Counted from the first letter of the stretch, positions 17,443-26,613 are shown. The stretch is 64,000 nucleotides of DNA from Ignavibacteriota bacterium (GCA_016218085.1 JACREY010000005.1:82492-146491), one strand, 5' to 3'. Numbers and translations are program-made. The notes: a model not told the origin generated them from the letters alone.

Positions 17443-19614
17443 ATGAAAAAATATTTTTGCTTTTTATTCGCTTTTATCTTTACGGCAGTTTCATTTGCAC
17501 AGAACAGCGACATTACGCTGGAAGATTTGCTTATCAAGGGAAAATACCGCACGCAGGGCATCGGAAAAGTCACGCATCTAAAAGACGGTGAACATTTCGT
17601 GATGCTGGATTCGGCAAAGAATATTGTTGAATATGAATACAAAACATATTCACAGACAAAGGTAATACTCGACCTTGGTGAATTTGCAAAAATATCCGGA
17701 ATGTCTCCCGATGATATCGAGGAATACATCTTCAGTCCCGACGAAAACTACCTGCTTATCGGCACAGAATCTGTCACGATTTTCCGGTATTCTACAATGG
17801 CAAAATATTATATATGGGATATAAAAAATAAATCGATAATACCCTTGTCTGAAAAGGGTTTACAGAAACTGCCCGCATTTTCTCCGAACGGGGATAAAAT
17901 TGCATTTATCAGAGATAATAATATTTATATAAAGGATTTGAAAAGTAACAGCGAAGAGCAAATAACAAAAGACGGGGCATATAATAAAATAATCAACGGC
18001 TCACCCGACTGGGTGTACGAAGAAGAGTTCGGATTTACAAAAGGATTTGAATGGTCTGCAGACGGAAAAAATATTGCTTATATGAAATTCGACGAAAGCA
18101 GGGTAAAAGAGTTTGAATTCAGCATGTACGGGGAAACATATCCCGAGAGCTTTAAATATAAATACCCGAAACCCGGTGAGGATAATTCTATTGTATCCGT
18201 CTGGATTTATAATATTGAAAATAAATCAACGGTAAAAGTCGATACGGGAAACGAAACCGACCAGTACATACCGAGAATAAAATGGACGAAAGACGCAAAC
18301 CGGCTTTCGTTACTGCGCATGAACCGCCTTCAGAATAAACTGGAAGTGCTTTTGGCAGATGCATCTTCGGGAAAATCGAGTGTAATTCTCACAGACGAAA
18401 ATAAGTATTACATTGACAGAACTCTCGATATTACATTTTTAAAAGATGATAAATTCATCTGCTTCAGCGAGGCAGACGGATTCAAGCACCTTTACCTTTA
18501 TGATATGAACGGAAAGCTTGTAAACCAGATTACAAAAGGAAGCTGGGAAGTCGGGACGCTTTGCAGCGTGGACGAAGCAAACGGAATTGTATATTATACA
18601 TCTACCGAGCAGTCTCCGCTGGAAAGGGAATTGTATTCCGTCAGATTAGACGGCTCGGATAAAAAATGTCTTTCGGAAAAGAAAGGATATTACTTTGCGG
18701 ATTTCAGCAAGAATTCGAAATATGCTTTTATAAGCTATAGCAATGCCAACTCTCCAGGGGAAATCTGGCTTCAAAAATCTTCCGGTGAAATTATCAGTCT
18801 GCTTAAAGAAAACAAAAAATTCAAAGCCCTGATGGAAGAAAAACAGTTTGTAAAAAAAGAATTTTTCACCTTTAAAACTTCCGACGGATGGGACCTGAAC
18901 GGCTGGATGATGAAGCCTGATAAAATGGAGCCCGGGAAAAAATATCCCGTACTTATGTATGTTTACGGCGGTCCCGGCTCACAGTCAGTTCTCGATGCAT
19001 ACGGCAGGGCGGATTATGTCTGGTATCAGATGCTCGTGAAAAAAGGATATATCGTTGCCTGCGTGGATAACCGCGGTACCGGCGGACGCGGCGAGGCATT
19101 CGGAAAATGCACATATATGCACCTGGGCACAACGGATGTCGGCGACCAGATTGAAGGCGCAAAATATCTCGGCTCGCTGGATTATATAGATAAAGACAGA
19201 ATTGGAATCTGGGGCTGGAGCGGCGGAGGTTATTTCACTCTTATGTGCCTGGCAAAAGGCGCCAATGTTTTCAAAATGGGCATGGCGGTTGCGCCTGTTA
19301 CAGACTGGAAATATTACGATAATATATATACCGAAAGATTTATGAGAACTCCGAAGGAAAATCCTACCGGCTACGAAGAAGGCTCTGTAATATCTTATGT
19401 CGAAAATATGAAAGGAAAGCTTCTTATCGTCCACGGGACTGCGGATGATAACGTTCACTTCCAGAATACCATGGAACTGATTGATGCAATGATTAAAGCT
19501 GATAAATATTATGAAATGCTTGCGTATCCGAACAAAAATCATTTTATGCTCGGACCTAATGCAAGGTATCATTTATATAAAAATATGACGGAGTTTATTT
19601 ATAAGAATTTGTAA
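17443..19614 (+). CDS. Dipeptidyl peptidase IV (S9B), exported
   Basis: 723 residues. A signal peptide (MKKYFCFLFAF...VSFA, cleaved before Gln20) leads to an N-terminal beta-propeller (about residues 30-450) and a C-terminal alpha/beta hydrolase. The substrate-gating Glu pair appears in DWVYEEEFGF. The catalytic triad is Ser593 (GWSGGGY), Asp668/669 (HGTADDNVH) and His700 (NKNHFML). It removes X-Pro dipeptides from peptide N-termini in the periplasm or on the surface. Length matches bacterial DPP-IV. It is downstream of the toxin pair but unrelated in function. Confidence 0.93.
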   Translation: MKKYFCFLFAFIFTAVSFAQNSDITLEDLLIKGKYRTQGIGKVTHLKDGEHFVMLDSAKNIVEYEYKTYSQTKVILDLGEFAKISGMSPDDIEEYIFSPDENYLLIGTESVTIFRYSTMAKYYIWDIKNKSIIPLSEKGLQKLPAFSPNGDKIAFIRDNNIYIKDLKSNSEEQITKDGAYNKIINGSPDWVYEEEFGFTKGFEWSADGKNIAYMKFDESRVKEFEFSMYGETYPESFKYKYPKPGEDNSIVSVWIYNIENKSTVKVDTGNETDQYIPRIKWTKDANRLSLLRMNRLQNKLEVLLADASSGKSSVILTDENKYYIDRTLDITFLKDDKFICFSEADGFKHLYLYDMNGKLVNQITKGSWEVGTLCSVDEANGIVYYTSTEQSPLERELYSVRLDGSDKKCLSEKKGYYFADFSKNSKYAFISYSNANSPGEIWLQKSSGEIISLLKENKKFKALMEEKQFVKKEFFTFKTSDGWDLNGWMMKPDKMEPGKKYPVLMYVYGGPGSQSVLDAYGRADYVWYQMLVKKGYIVACVDNRGTGGRGEAFGKCTYMHLGTTDVGDQIEGAKYLGSLDYIDKDRIGIWGWSGGGYFTLMCLAKGANVFKMGMAVAPVTDWKYYDNIYTERFMRTPKENPTGYEEGSVISYVENMKGKLLIVHGTADDNVHFQNTMELIDAMIKADKYYEMLAYPNKNHFMLGPNARYHLYKNMTEFIYKNL

Positions 19615-19681
19615 GAAAGTAGTAAATTAAGGCAATACACGTAACAGGAAATATCCAACAATAAATTAAGAGGAGGACAAA

Positions 19682-20290
19682 ATGAAATATTTATTAGTTG
19701 TATTTCTCTGGACTTTGTATGTTTCGCTTCACAGTTACCTGATTAGTACCCGGTTCACAAACCTGATGAACCGTCTTTTAAAGGAGTACTATGCTTTTTA
19801 CAGGCTTTTTTATATTCTTATATCCTTAATCTTACTTATTCCTTTAATTAATTTCGCAAATCAAATTGACGATAAAGTCATTATTGTCTATGAGTCTCCC
19901 TTCTCTGTTATCAGGTATATAATGACGGGGTTTTCATTGCTTATTTTCTTTTATGCTTTTTTCTTTAATTATGATTCTTTATCGTTTTTTGGTATTCGCC
20001 AGATTATGAACTTCAAAAAGGAAGTGAAAATTAATCCAACTGATACAATAAAAAGGAATGGACTGCTTGGCTTAATCAGGCACCCAATGTATTTTGCTCT
20101 CATAATATATCTCTGGTGCCAGACTTTCAGGATGATGGATATATATGTAAATGTATTGTTGACTCTCTATGTTATTATAGGAACAATTCTCGAAGAAAAG
20201 AAACTTGTACTCGAATTTGGCAATGCCTATGTCAAATATCAGAAAGAAGTTCCAATGCTGATACCGTTTACTAAGAAAATATTTAAATAG
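19682..20290 (+). CDS. Membrane methyltransferase-like protein (ICMT/PEMT/NnrU family)
   Basis: 202 residues with four to five membrane helices. The C-terminal half has the isoprenylcysteine carboxyl methyltransferase-like pattern: a helix with LIRHPMYFALIIYLW, then EEKKLVLEFGNAYVKYQKEVPMLIPF, which binds S-adenosylmethionine in that family. It has an exceptional Shine-Dalgarno for this genome (AGAGGAGGACAAA before the ATG). What it methylates is unknown; bacterial relatives with this fold include NnrU-like and phospholipid N-methyltransferases. Confidence 0.75.
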   Translation: MKYLLVVFLWTLYVSLHSYLISTRFTNLMNRLLKEYYAFYRLFYILISLILLIPLINFANQIDDKVIIVYESPFSVIRYIMTGFSLLIFFYAFFFNYDSLSFFGIRQIMNFKKEVKINPTDTIKRNGLLGLIRHPMYFALIIYLWCQTFRMMDIYVNVLLTLYVIIGTILEEKKLVLEFGNAYVKYQKEVPMLIPFTKKIFK

Positions 20291-20314
20291 GCTTTAATAT
20301 AGTTTTTTCAACCT

Positions 20315-20362
20315 CTTTCCCAACGTCTTGAAAATCCGCTGTGGCGGGCCCGTTGGGAAAAA
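20315..20362. repeat. Inverted repeat of the GTTCCCAACG palindrome family
   Basis: TTTCCCAACG and CGTTGGGAAA flank a 25-bp loop with TCCGC/GCGGG. It lies in the gap between the methyltransferase and the GNAT gene and belongs to the dispersed family also seen at 51074, 51141, 61940 and 62549. Confidence 0.6.
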
Positions 20363-20393
20363 GATAAAGAGTGAATTATTAATATATTATAAT

Positions 20394-20825
20394 ATGAATA
20401 ATAAAATAGATATTATACTGAAAGACGGTTTTGGAGAAATGGATTTCGACAAAATAACATTTATGTTAAAAGATGCTTTCTGGAGTATCGGTATAAAGAA
20501 AGAAGAGGTTATTAATGGAGCAAAAAATTCAGCTCTTCTTGTTGGGGCATTTACTAATGAAAATATTCAGATAGGTTTTTCAAGAGTGATTTCGGATAAA
20601 ACCCGGTTTGCTTATATTTTGGATGTAATCGTTGATGAAAAATTTCGAAAGCAAGGAGTCGGGCATGATATGATGAATTATATTTTAAATCACCCTGATT
20701 TAAAAGATGTTTATCAATGGCTCTTAATTACAAAAGATGCGCACGGAGTGTATCAAAAAGTCGGATTCAATTCTATAAGCAGACCAAAAGACTGGATGGA
20801 AATTTGGCATAAAAGACCAAATTGA
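20394..20825 (+). CDS. GNAT-family N-acetyltransferase
   Basis: 143 residues. The start at 20394 (MNNKIDIILKDG) is chosen because a longer in-frame start (20328) reads through the repeat upstream. The GNAT motif A is visible in YILDVIVDEKFRKQGVGHDMMNYIL (acetyl-CoA pyrophosphate loop R-K-Q-G-V-G), followed by motif B, KDVYQWLLITKDAHGVYQKVGF. It should transfer an acetyl group from acetyl-CoA to an amine in the cytoplasm; the acceptor is unknown. It precedes a gene-free repeat block. Confidence 0.85.
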   Translation: MNNKIDIILKDGFGEMDFDKITFMLKDAFWSIGIKKEEVINGAKNSALLVGAFTNENIQIGFSRVISDKTRFAYILDVIVDEKFRKQGVGHDMMNYILNHPDLKDVYQWLLITKDAHGVYQKVGFNSISRPKDWMEIWHKRPN

Positions 20826-21119
20826 TATAATATTGAAATAATATACCGATTATTATTCGTTTCGGGGAAAAAATATATTTGTAGCTTAGAAGTCTGTGAT
20901 TTTCTTTCTCCGCAGGAATATAAACATTTTTTTCAGTAGCCACGAGCTTTAGATGCTGTGTGATTATTCGAATTTGTAAATCCCGTAGGGATGAAATTAT
21001 TATAGAAAGCAAAATAGTAACCAGCATTTACCCGCTCCGCAGGAGCGAAATATTTATAGCAAATAAGAACCAGCATTTCTCCCGCTCCAGCGGAGCGGAA
21101 TATAAAATTTAGATTTTTT

Positions 21120-21277
21120 TCAATAGCCACGAGCTTTAGCTCGTGGAAAGAGTATCCTAAGATTTTAGCTTTAGCCGATAATTTTTAACTTTGGGGCTAA
21201 AGCCCAAAAAGTTTGAAAGTTTTCCACGACTTATCCGCCACGGAGGATGTAATGAGCGCAAAAGTCGTGGCTATTGA
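21120..21277. repeat. MITE-like element with 13-bp terminal inverted repeats
   Basis: TCAATAGCCACGA (21120-21132) and TCGTGGCTATTGA (21265-21277) are perfect inverted ends of a 158-bp segment. Inside are the hairpins CCACGAGC/GCTCGTGG and GGGC-taaa-GCCC and a TCCGCCACGGAGGA palindrome. A truncated left end occurs at 20937 (CAGTAGCCACGAGCTTTAG). No target-site duplication was clear. Confidence 0.6.
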
Positions 21278-21329
21278 GTTTTCTTTTCCCAACACTTCTG
21301 ATTCTTTTCCCCTTGCTTTTTAATTTTAT

Positions 21330-21519
21330 ATACCATATATTTATATGGGTATACTGTTCTTTGAAATATGCAGTAGGAATTTTTTAAATTGCATCGAAAT
21401 AAACGTGTTGCCCGCGTTGCCGAAAAGTGCAACAAAAAACCGCTGAAAATGCAAAAATAAATATAAATAAAACAGTGATTAAAAAGAGAGGGAAACAAAA
21501 GTGCTACGTACTGCAACGC
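21330..21519 (-). repeat. ~200-bp dispersed element, copy A
   Basis: Read on the minus strand it runs from GCGTTGCAGTACGTAGCAC (at 21519) to a TATACCCATA...TATATGGTA end (21330). The copy at 62045-62250 on the plus strand has the same start, the same end and similar middle. It holds a short open frame starting TTG-CAG-TAC that is not maintained in the other copy, so it is unlikely to be coding. Confidence 0.7.
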
Positions 21520-21721
21520 AACAACGTTGCAATTTTTTGTTTGTTTATTAAAACAATAACTTATTTTTTGAAATTTATAGGGGCGTTTCCGCTCTTGCTC
21601 TTAACGTATAAAAAAACTCTATCTGCGAACATCTGCTTTTTTCCGGTCTTTCCGTGTACCAATGCTTTTAAGCCAAAATATCCCCCTTTAAAAATTTATA
21701 TATCTCTGTTAATTTAACTTT

Positions 21722-22774
21722 ATGGCTAAATCAAACCAGGGCAAAGAGTATTTAATAAAATATTCCGATTTGCTTGCAAAAGCAAAAAGCGGCAAGCTTC
21801 AGCAGAATATTTTTCTTTTTCTGAACGAGAAAAGCCTGCTGGAAGAACTGCTTTCCGAAACAGGGCAGAAGTTCGTGGGTAAGTCATACGATGCAAAACA
21901 ACATATCAGAAAATTTTTCTCGGGTGACAAGCAAATTGAAGACGTAATCAATGAATGCAGTAATCTCGGATTTTTCTCCGAAAAAAAAATCGTGCTGTAC
22001 AGAGTTGAAAAGCGCACGGGTGTGAAAGGCTTATCCAAAGACGATAAGCAGGCATTGATAAATTATTTCAGGAATTCAAATCCCGATACGCTCCTGATTC
22101 TTCACGTTCAGGATACCGAATACACTCTGTCCAACTTCGATGACTTCAGGGGCGAGAATATAACTTTTTATATTAAAGAAGAAACTAATTCCGCCGAAAT
22201 AGAAAAATGGATAAAGGAAAAACTTGAAGGTTATGAAGTGAGCGAAGAGGCAATTACTCTTTTGCTCAGATATGTGAATCCCTCTTTCGATGAGGTAATC
22301 ACGGAGCTTGAAAAGCTGAAAACATACTGCGCAGTTTCGAAAAAAATAAATGTGGAAGATGTGAATCTGTGTGTAGGACTTACACGCGACTTCAACGAAA
22401 ATGATTTCATTATGGCTGTAATGTCGCGCGATATGAATAAGGCATTAAAAATATATGATTTGCTGAGTCTGAAAGAAGAAATAGAAATCAGACTGGTCAG
22501 TTATTTAATTTCTGCTTTTATATCGGTTTATAAGATGTTCGACCCGAAAATAGTGGGATTTGACCAATGGGGGAAAAGAAAAGAACTTAAAATTTGGGGT
22601 AAAAATGCAGATAAAATGATGGAGATATACGAAAACTACAAAAATGCTACAAATGAACTTAAAATTATGAAAGCATTTGATTATATTTACAGAGCTGACA
22701 AGGCATTCAAAACGTCTTCACCGGACAAAAGAGCAATATTTACTGCATTAATCAGCAACTTAGCGAGTTTGTAA
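21722..22774 (+). CDS. holA: DNA polymerase III delta subunit
   Basis: 350 residues, the length of bacterial HolA. It has the order N-terminal domain (QQNIFLFLNEKSLLEELL), clamp-loader core (EKKIVLYRVEKRTGVKGLSKDDK and LLILHVQDTEYTLSNF) and C-terminal collar (KAFKTSSPDKRAIFTALISNLASL). The delta subunit opens the beta clamp. Walker A is absent, as normal for delta. It begins a plus-strand run (holA, sigma, anti-sigma-like, purS, purQ, tatA). Confidence 0.88.
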   Translation: MAKSNQGKEYLIKYSDLLAKAKSGKLQQNIFLFLNEKSLLEELLSETGQKFVGKSYDAKQHIRKFFSGDKQIEDVINECSNLGFFSEKKIVLYRVEKRTGVKGLSKDDKQALINYFRNSNPDTLLILHVQDTEYTLSNFDDFRGENITFYIKEETNSAEIEKWIKEKLEGYEVSEEAITLLLRYVNPSFDEVITELEKLKTYCAVSKKINVEDVNLCVGLTRDFNENDFIMAVMSRDMNKALKIYDLLSLKEEIEIRLVSYLISAFISVYKMFDPKIVGFDQWGKRKELKIWGKNADKMMEIYENYKNATNELKIMKAFDYIYRADKAFKTSSPDKRAIFTALISNLASL

Positions 22775-22832
22775 GTTATTAAATATTTTTAGGAACTAAT
22801 TTTAAAATAAAAAGTTTAAAAAGAGCGGAAAA

Positions 22833-23426
22833 GTGTCTTTAGATAAAAGTAGCTATAAAAAATTATCCGATGAAGAACTGATTATCGAGTTTCAAAAAGA
22901 GAAGGTTGAAGCTTTTAATGAACTCGTAATCAGGTACAAAGACAAAGTCGTGAATTTTTTATACAGGTACACGGGGGATAGAGACGAGGCAGAAGATCTT
23001 GCTCAGGATGCATTTGTAAAGCTGTACCGCTCTAAACATCTTTACAAAGAAATCGCCAAGTTTTCTACCTGGTTTTACACGATAGCTATAAACACTGCTA
23101 AAACAGATGCGCGGAAAAAAAGCCGCTATAATGCTCTGTCCATCAGCGATTACGACCCCGAAAACGAAAAAGACTACGAAATTCCCGCAAACGTTCTCGC
23201 ACCTGATGAAGTTGCCAATGCAAAAATTGAAAACTACTATATACAGAAAGCAATAGATTCACTGGAGGACTCTTTTAAAGAAGTGATAATATTAAGAGAT
23301 ATCGAAGATATGGATTACGAGGAAATAGCACAGCTTACTGGTCTGCCTCTGGGTACTGTGAAATCAAGAATAAACAGGGGCAGGGAAAAACTTAAAAAAC
23401 TATTAAGCGAAATTTACAAAACATAG
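22833..23426 (+). CDS. ECF-type RNA polymerase sigma factor
   Basis: 197 residues starting at a GTG (22833) 58 bp after holA. Sigma-2 region: FNELVIRYKDKVVNFLYRYTGDRDEAEDLAQDAFVKLYRSK, with the DAEDLxQDxF-like motif; region 2.4 at FSTWFYTIAINTAKTDARKK. Sigma-4 with HTH: DSFKEVIILRDIEDMDYEEIAQLTGLPLGTVKSRINRGREKLKKLL. It redirects RNA polymerase in response to an envelope or stress signal; the partner encoded next has one membrane helix and could be its anti-sigma factor. Regulon unknown. Confidence 0.92.
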   Translation: MSLDKSSYKKLSDEELIIEFQKEKVEAFNELVIRYKDKVVNFLYRYTGDRDEAEDLAQDAFVKLYRSKHLYKEIAKFSTWFYTIAINTAKTDARKKSRYNALSISDYDPENEKDYEIPANVLAPDEVANAKIENYYIQKAIDSLEDSFKEVIILRDIEDMDYEEIAQLTGLPLGTVKSRINRGREKLKKLLSEIYKT

Positions 23427-23430
23427 AGTT

Positions 23431-24285
23431 TTGCACGAAGAAGAAAAACATATTGACGTAAGGGAAAAACTTCTCAAACTGCCGAAAGTAAAGGCGGGAG
23501 ATGACTTTATGAACTCCTTGCAGAGGAAAATAAACCTCGCAGAAGCGGAAATTAGTCAAAAAAAAGCTCCTGAACCGGTTAAGGTTTCAATCTGGGTAAA
23601 ACTATTCGGCAAGAACAGGAATCCCTGGCTTATTCCTTCTTTAAGTCTTACTGTCGTTGCTATTTTTGTTGTATCTGTTTTTGTACTTAATTCAAAAAAG
23701 ATAACGGACGTTCCGCAAATTTCGGATTATCAGAAAAATGAAAAGACCAACGGACTGACTCCTGAAGATAAAAGTACCGGGACTCTTTCGAAAGAGCAGA
23801 CTGAATCGAAAGATATTGCCGGCGACCTGAAAAAAGACCCCGGGAAAATATCGGATGAATTTATTGGAAAAACCTCAACAAAAACAAGTACTGACGAGCA
23901 GCCGGTAACTCCTTCTCCAACTTTATCTCCGAAAATGGAAATGAAACTTGAAGAAGTTATAAGACCATCAAGCAGCGACCCGGTAAAAACAGAATCAGGA
24001 AAGGTTGACAGAAAAGGTGAAGAAAGATTTTACCAGGAAAACGGAAAGAATATTGAAACACTTTCCCCAAAGGAAAAAGAGAAAAAAGTAGAAGATATTG
24101 AGCAGAGGATAACCGATGATAAGTCCGGAAATATTGATGCGATTAACTCAAAGGGCTTGATAGAAAAGAAAGACAAAAAAGAATCAAAGGCAATGCCGAA
24201 ATCAAAAAAAACATCGCTAGATTCCACAAAGATAGACCAGAAAGTCCTGGAAAAAATTAAAGAAGAAATTAATAAAGAAAAATAG
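23431..24285 (+). CDS. Putative anti-sigma factor, single-pass membrane protein
   Basis: 284 residues from TTG 23431, 4 bp after the sigma stop. N-terminal basic region (REKLLKLPKVKAGDDFMNSLQRKI), one membrane helix (about residues 70-90, WLIPSLSLTVVAIFVVSVFVL region), then a ~190-residue Lys/Glu/Ser/Pro-rich, low-complexity periplasmic tail. No zinc-binding HxxxCxxC of classic ZAS anti-sigma factors is seen. Assignment as the sigma partner rests on gene order, tight spacing and topology. The tail looks disordered. A membrane anchor for the sigma factor is the most likely role. Confidence 0.6.
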   Translation: MHEEEKHIDVREKLLKLPKVKAGDDFMNSLQRKINLAEAEISQKKAPEPVKVSIWVKLFGKNRNPWLIPSLSLTVVAIFVVSVFVLNSKKITDVPQISDYQKNEKTNGLTPEDKSTGTLSKEQTESKDIAGDLKKDPGKISDEFIGKTSTKTSTDEQPVTPSPTLSPKMEMKLEEVIRPSSSDPVKTESGKVDRKGEERFYQENGKNIETLSPKEKEKKVEDIEQRITDDKSGNIDAINSKGLIEKKDKKESKAMPKSKKTSLDSTKIDQKVLEKIKEEINKEK

Positions 24286-24312
24286 TTATATTACCTAAAA
24301 ATAATTTTCCCA

Positions 24313-24555
24313 ATGTTTACCGCAAAAATAAAAGTTACGCTGAGAAAAACGATTCTTGACCCTCAGGGCAAAACTGTCGAGCATTCGCTCAAATCCCTCG
24401 GATACGATAACATATCCGGCACCAGGATAGGCAAATACGTAGAAATGAAAATCGACGCAAAATCGAAAGAAGAAGCAAATAAGATTGCAGAAGAATCCTG
24501 CAAAAGACTTCTTTCCAATCCAGTAATGGAAGATTACGAATTTGAAATAATTTAA
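24313..24555 (+). CDS. purS: PurS, FGAM synthase small subunit
   Basis: 80 residues, exactly the PurS fold and length: [30 protein letters not shown]...[11 protein letters not shown]...[11 protein letters not shown]. PurS helps PurQ pass ammonia to PurL in formylglycinamidine ribonucleotide synthesis, step 4 of purine biosynthesis. It lies 19 bp upstream of purQ. purL is not in the window. Confidence 0.93.
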   Translation: MFTAKIKVTLRKTILDPQGKTVEHSLKSLGYDNISGTRIGKYVEMKIDAKSKEEANKIAEESCKRLLSNPVMEDYEFEII

Positions 24556-24574
24556 ATTCCGGAGAAGAAAAAGG

Positions 24575-25243
24575 ATGAACGCAAAAGTAGGTGTGGTTGT
24601 TTTTCCCGGCTCAAACTGCGACCACGACGCATACCATGTATTCAAGGAAATAATTAAAGCCGACACAAAATTCCTCTGGCATAAAGAGGGGAGCATCGGC
24701 GACAGGAATATTATAATCCTGCCGGGCGGATTCTCATACGGTGACTATTTAAGATGCGGAGCTATTTCAAGGTTTTCAAATATTATGCAGGATGTCGTCA
24801 GGTTTGCGGATAACGGGGGCATTGTAATCGGAATATGCAACGGCTTCCAGATATTGTGCGAATCAGGACTGCTTCCGGGAGCGCTTCTAAGAAACGTGAA
24901 CCTCAAATTTGTCTGTAAAACTGTATCCTTGAAAGTGGAAAATAATAAGAGTATCTTTACGAGTAATTACGGAATCAAAGAGGATATCGAGATTCCGATT
25001 GCGCACGGAGAAGGAAATTATTTCTGTGACGAGGATACACTGACGGATCTGGTAAGCAATAACCAGATTCTTTTCAGGTACAATGATAATCCTAACGGCT
25101 CTATTTCTGATATAGCCGGTATACAGAATAAAAAACGTAATGTTCTTGGTATGATGCCTCATCCGGAACGCGTTTCGGATTCATCACTTGGTAATACCGA
25201 CGGCTTAAAACTTCTGAAAAGTGTTGCAGAATCCGTAATGTGA
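24575..25243 (+). CDS. purQ: PurQ, FGAM synthase glutaminase subunit
   Basis: 222 residues, class I glutamine amidotransferase. The nucleophile Cys sits in GICNGFQIL; the His/Glu partners lie in [10 protein letters not shown], and HGEGNYF is the family mark. It releases ammonia from glutamine for PurL. RBS GGAGAAGAAAAAGG precedes the ATG. It forms a two-gene purSQ unit, with tatA next. Confidence 0.95.
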   Translation: MNAKVGVVVFPGSNCDHDAYHVFKEIIKADTKFLWHKEGSIGDRNIIILPGGFSYGDYLRCGAISRFSNIMQDVVRFADNGGIVIGICNGFQILCESGLLPGALLRNVNLKFVCKTVSLKVENNKSIFTSNYGIKEDIEIPIAHGEGNYFCDEDTLTDLVSNNQILFRYNDNPNGSISDIAGIQNKKRNVLGMMPHPERVSDSSLGNTDGLKLLKSVAESVM

Positions 25244-25278
25244 AAAATTTTTATAGAAAATTTTTAAGGAGAAATAAA

Positions 25279-25482
25279 ATGTTTGGCTTAGGAACCCCGG
25301 AAATTATATTAATAGTTATAGTAATTCTTGTGCTTTTCGGAGCAAAGAAAATTCCCGAACTTATGCAGGGAATAGGAAAGGGCGTAAAGGAATTCAAAAA
25401 GGCAACCACCGATATTGAAAAGGAAATAACCGAAACTCCGAAGAAACCCGAATCAAAACCCAACGAACCGGGAACTAAATAA
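25279..25482 (+). CDS. tatA: TatA/TatE twin-arginine translocase component
   Basis: 67 residues from ATG 25279, chosen over 25240 because AAGGAGAAATAAA precedes it and the fold then begins correctly. One N-terminal helix ([28 protein letters not shown]) with the FG and hinge residues, an amphipathic helix ([17 protein letters not shown]), and an acidic Pro-rich tail. TatA oligomers form the pore that exports folded proteins. tatC and tatB are not nearby. It ends the purSQ run; AT-rich repeats of TTAAATGTTAAAT follow. Confidence 0.9.
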   Translation: MFGLGTPEIILIVIVILVLFGAKKIPELMQGIGKGVKEFKKATTDIEKEITETPKKPESKPNEPGTK

Positions 25483-25599
25483 ATGTTAAATTTAAAATGT
25501 TAAATGATAAATTAAACATTTAAAAATTGATATTTCTTATTCATCTCAATTGATTTTTGCCCTAAAACTTTATAAACCTTATAAACTTTCTACTCAGGT

Positions 25600-26613
25600 T
25601 TAGCTTGGCAGGTTAAATTCGAATTTTGTTCCTTTGCCTTCTTCGCTTTCCACTCTGATAGTGCTGTTATGAAGCTCGAGTATGTGTTTTACGATTGAAA
25701 GTCCAAGCCCGCTGCCTCCCATATCACGCGAACGTGTTTTATCAACACGGTAAAACCTTTCGAATATTCTCGGCAGGTCTTCTTTCGGTATGCCCACACC
25801 GTTATCTTTTACGCTGATAATCACATCTTTTTCGGTGTTCCTGATCCCGATTATTATTTCTCCGTTTTCGGCGGCATATTTTGTTGCATTGTCTATTAAG
25901 TTTACAAAAACCTGTTTCAGTCTTTCTTCATCGCCAAATGCCATCGTTTTATCGCTTACTCCGGATTCAATTTTTATTACAACATTCCTTTTTTCCGACA
26001 GACCGGAGAGTTCCGTTACGACGTCTTTAATAAACCTGTTAATCTCAAAATATCTCTTGCTGATTTTCATTCCTGCCTCGAGTTTTGAAATATTAATCAG
26101 GTCATCTACGAGCTCGCGAAGGCGCTCTGTTTGCTTTAATGCGCGGTTGAGAAAATCCATACTGACATTTTCGTCGTTAACAGCACCGTCTATCAGGGTT
26201 TCCAGAGAAAGCTGAATAGCAAAAATCGGTGTGCGGAGTTCGTGAGAAACATTTCCCAGGAATTCATTCCTGTTAATCTTGAAAACCTTTGCAGTGTTCA
26301 GCTCGTCTATGAGTCTTTTTATCACGGTCAATAGTCTGGCCTGAAGTTCTGATACTTCTTTGTTTGCTCCGAGAAAAAATTTCTTTTCTTCAAGCTCCCT
26401 TGTAATCCCGCACAGTTCGAATAATTTTTCTTCGTAATTATTTTCGCTCAGTGAGTATTTTTCATCCGATATTTTATCCATTTCCTTCTTCATAAAATCG
26501 ATTTTATCAGACAATTCTAATCTTAGGAAGATAAAAATGAAAAAAGTATAAGCAACCGAAACTATAATGGCAGTTACAATTATTTCGGGTTTAGTTCTGA
26601 ATAGAAAAAGCAA
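25600..26613 (-). CDS. Sensor histidine kinase, start likely upstream (frameshift)
   Basis: 337 residues from the first in-frame start (TTG 26613). Elements in order: membrane helix (IIVTAIIVSVAYTFFIFIFL), coiled linker, H box with phospho-accepting His124 (LGNVSHELRTPIF), N box (NLIDNATKYAA), G1/F (DNGVGIPKEDLPRIFERFYR) and G2 (GGSGLGLSIVKHI). It is a PhoR-like kinase paired with the regulator upstream. Reading the frame further up gives a second hydrophobic helix (ILFFLLLTVILVLLLFLF), so the TTG start drops a real membrane segment. A good ATG lies at 26690, two bases after the regulator stop, but in another frame; one extra base in the six-A run at 26674-26679 would join it. Sequencing or assembly error is the simplest reading. 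Confidence 0.85.
   Translation of the reverse strand: MLFLFRTKPEIIVTAIIVSVAYTFFIFIFLRLELSDKIDFMKKEMDKISDEKYSLSENNYEEKLFELCGITRELEEKKFFLGANKEVSELQARLLTVIKRLIDELNTAKVFKINRNEFLGNVSHELRTPIFAIQLSLETLIDGAVNDENVSMDFLNRALKQTERLRELVDDLINISKLEAGMKISKRYFEINRFIKDVVTELSGLSEKRNVVIKIESGVSDKTMAFGDEERLKQVFVNLIDNATKYAAENGEIIIGIRNTEKDVIISVKDNGVGIPKEDLPRIFERFYRVDKTRSRDMGGSGLGLSIVKHILELHNSTIRVESEEGKGTKFEFNLPS

Larger units (their letters stand above)
20826..21721. repeat. Gene-free block of hairpin repeats and a dispersed element
   Basis: About 900 bp without a credible gene. 20880-21110 holds short hairpins with constant flanks: ATCCC-gta-GGGAT (20980), CGCTCC-gca-GGAGCG (21033) and CGCTCC-agc-GGAGCG (21083), with the last two units 49 bp apart (ACCAGCATTT at 21020 and 21069). 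21120-21277 is a composite with 13-bp terminal inverted repeats, with the hairpin CCACGAGC-ttta-GCTCGTGG inside. 21330-21519 is the minus-strand copy of a ~200-bp element found again at 62045. The rest is AT-rich and unremarkable. Confidence 0.8.

Noticed and set aside
21427..21717. 96-residue open frame and opposite frame 21271-21516
   Set aside because: Both lie inside the dispersed ~200-bp element; the frame in the second copy is broken.
25483..25599. Repeated TTAAATGTTAAAT-type stretch after tatA
   Set aside because: Low-complexity AT sequence of this kind also occurs at 14130 and 62270; too simple to be named as an element.
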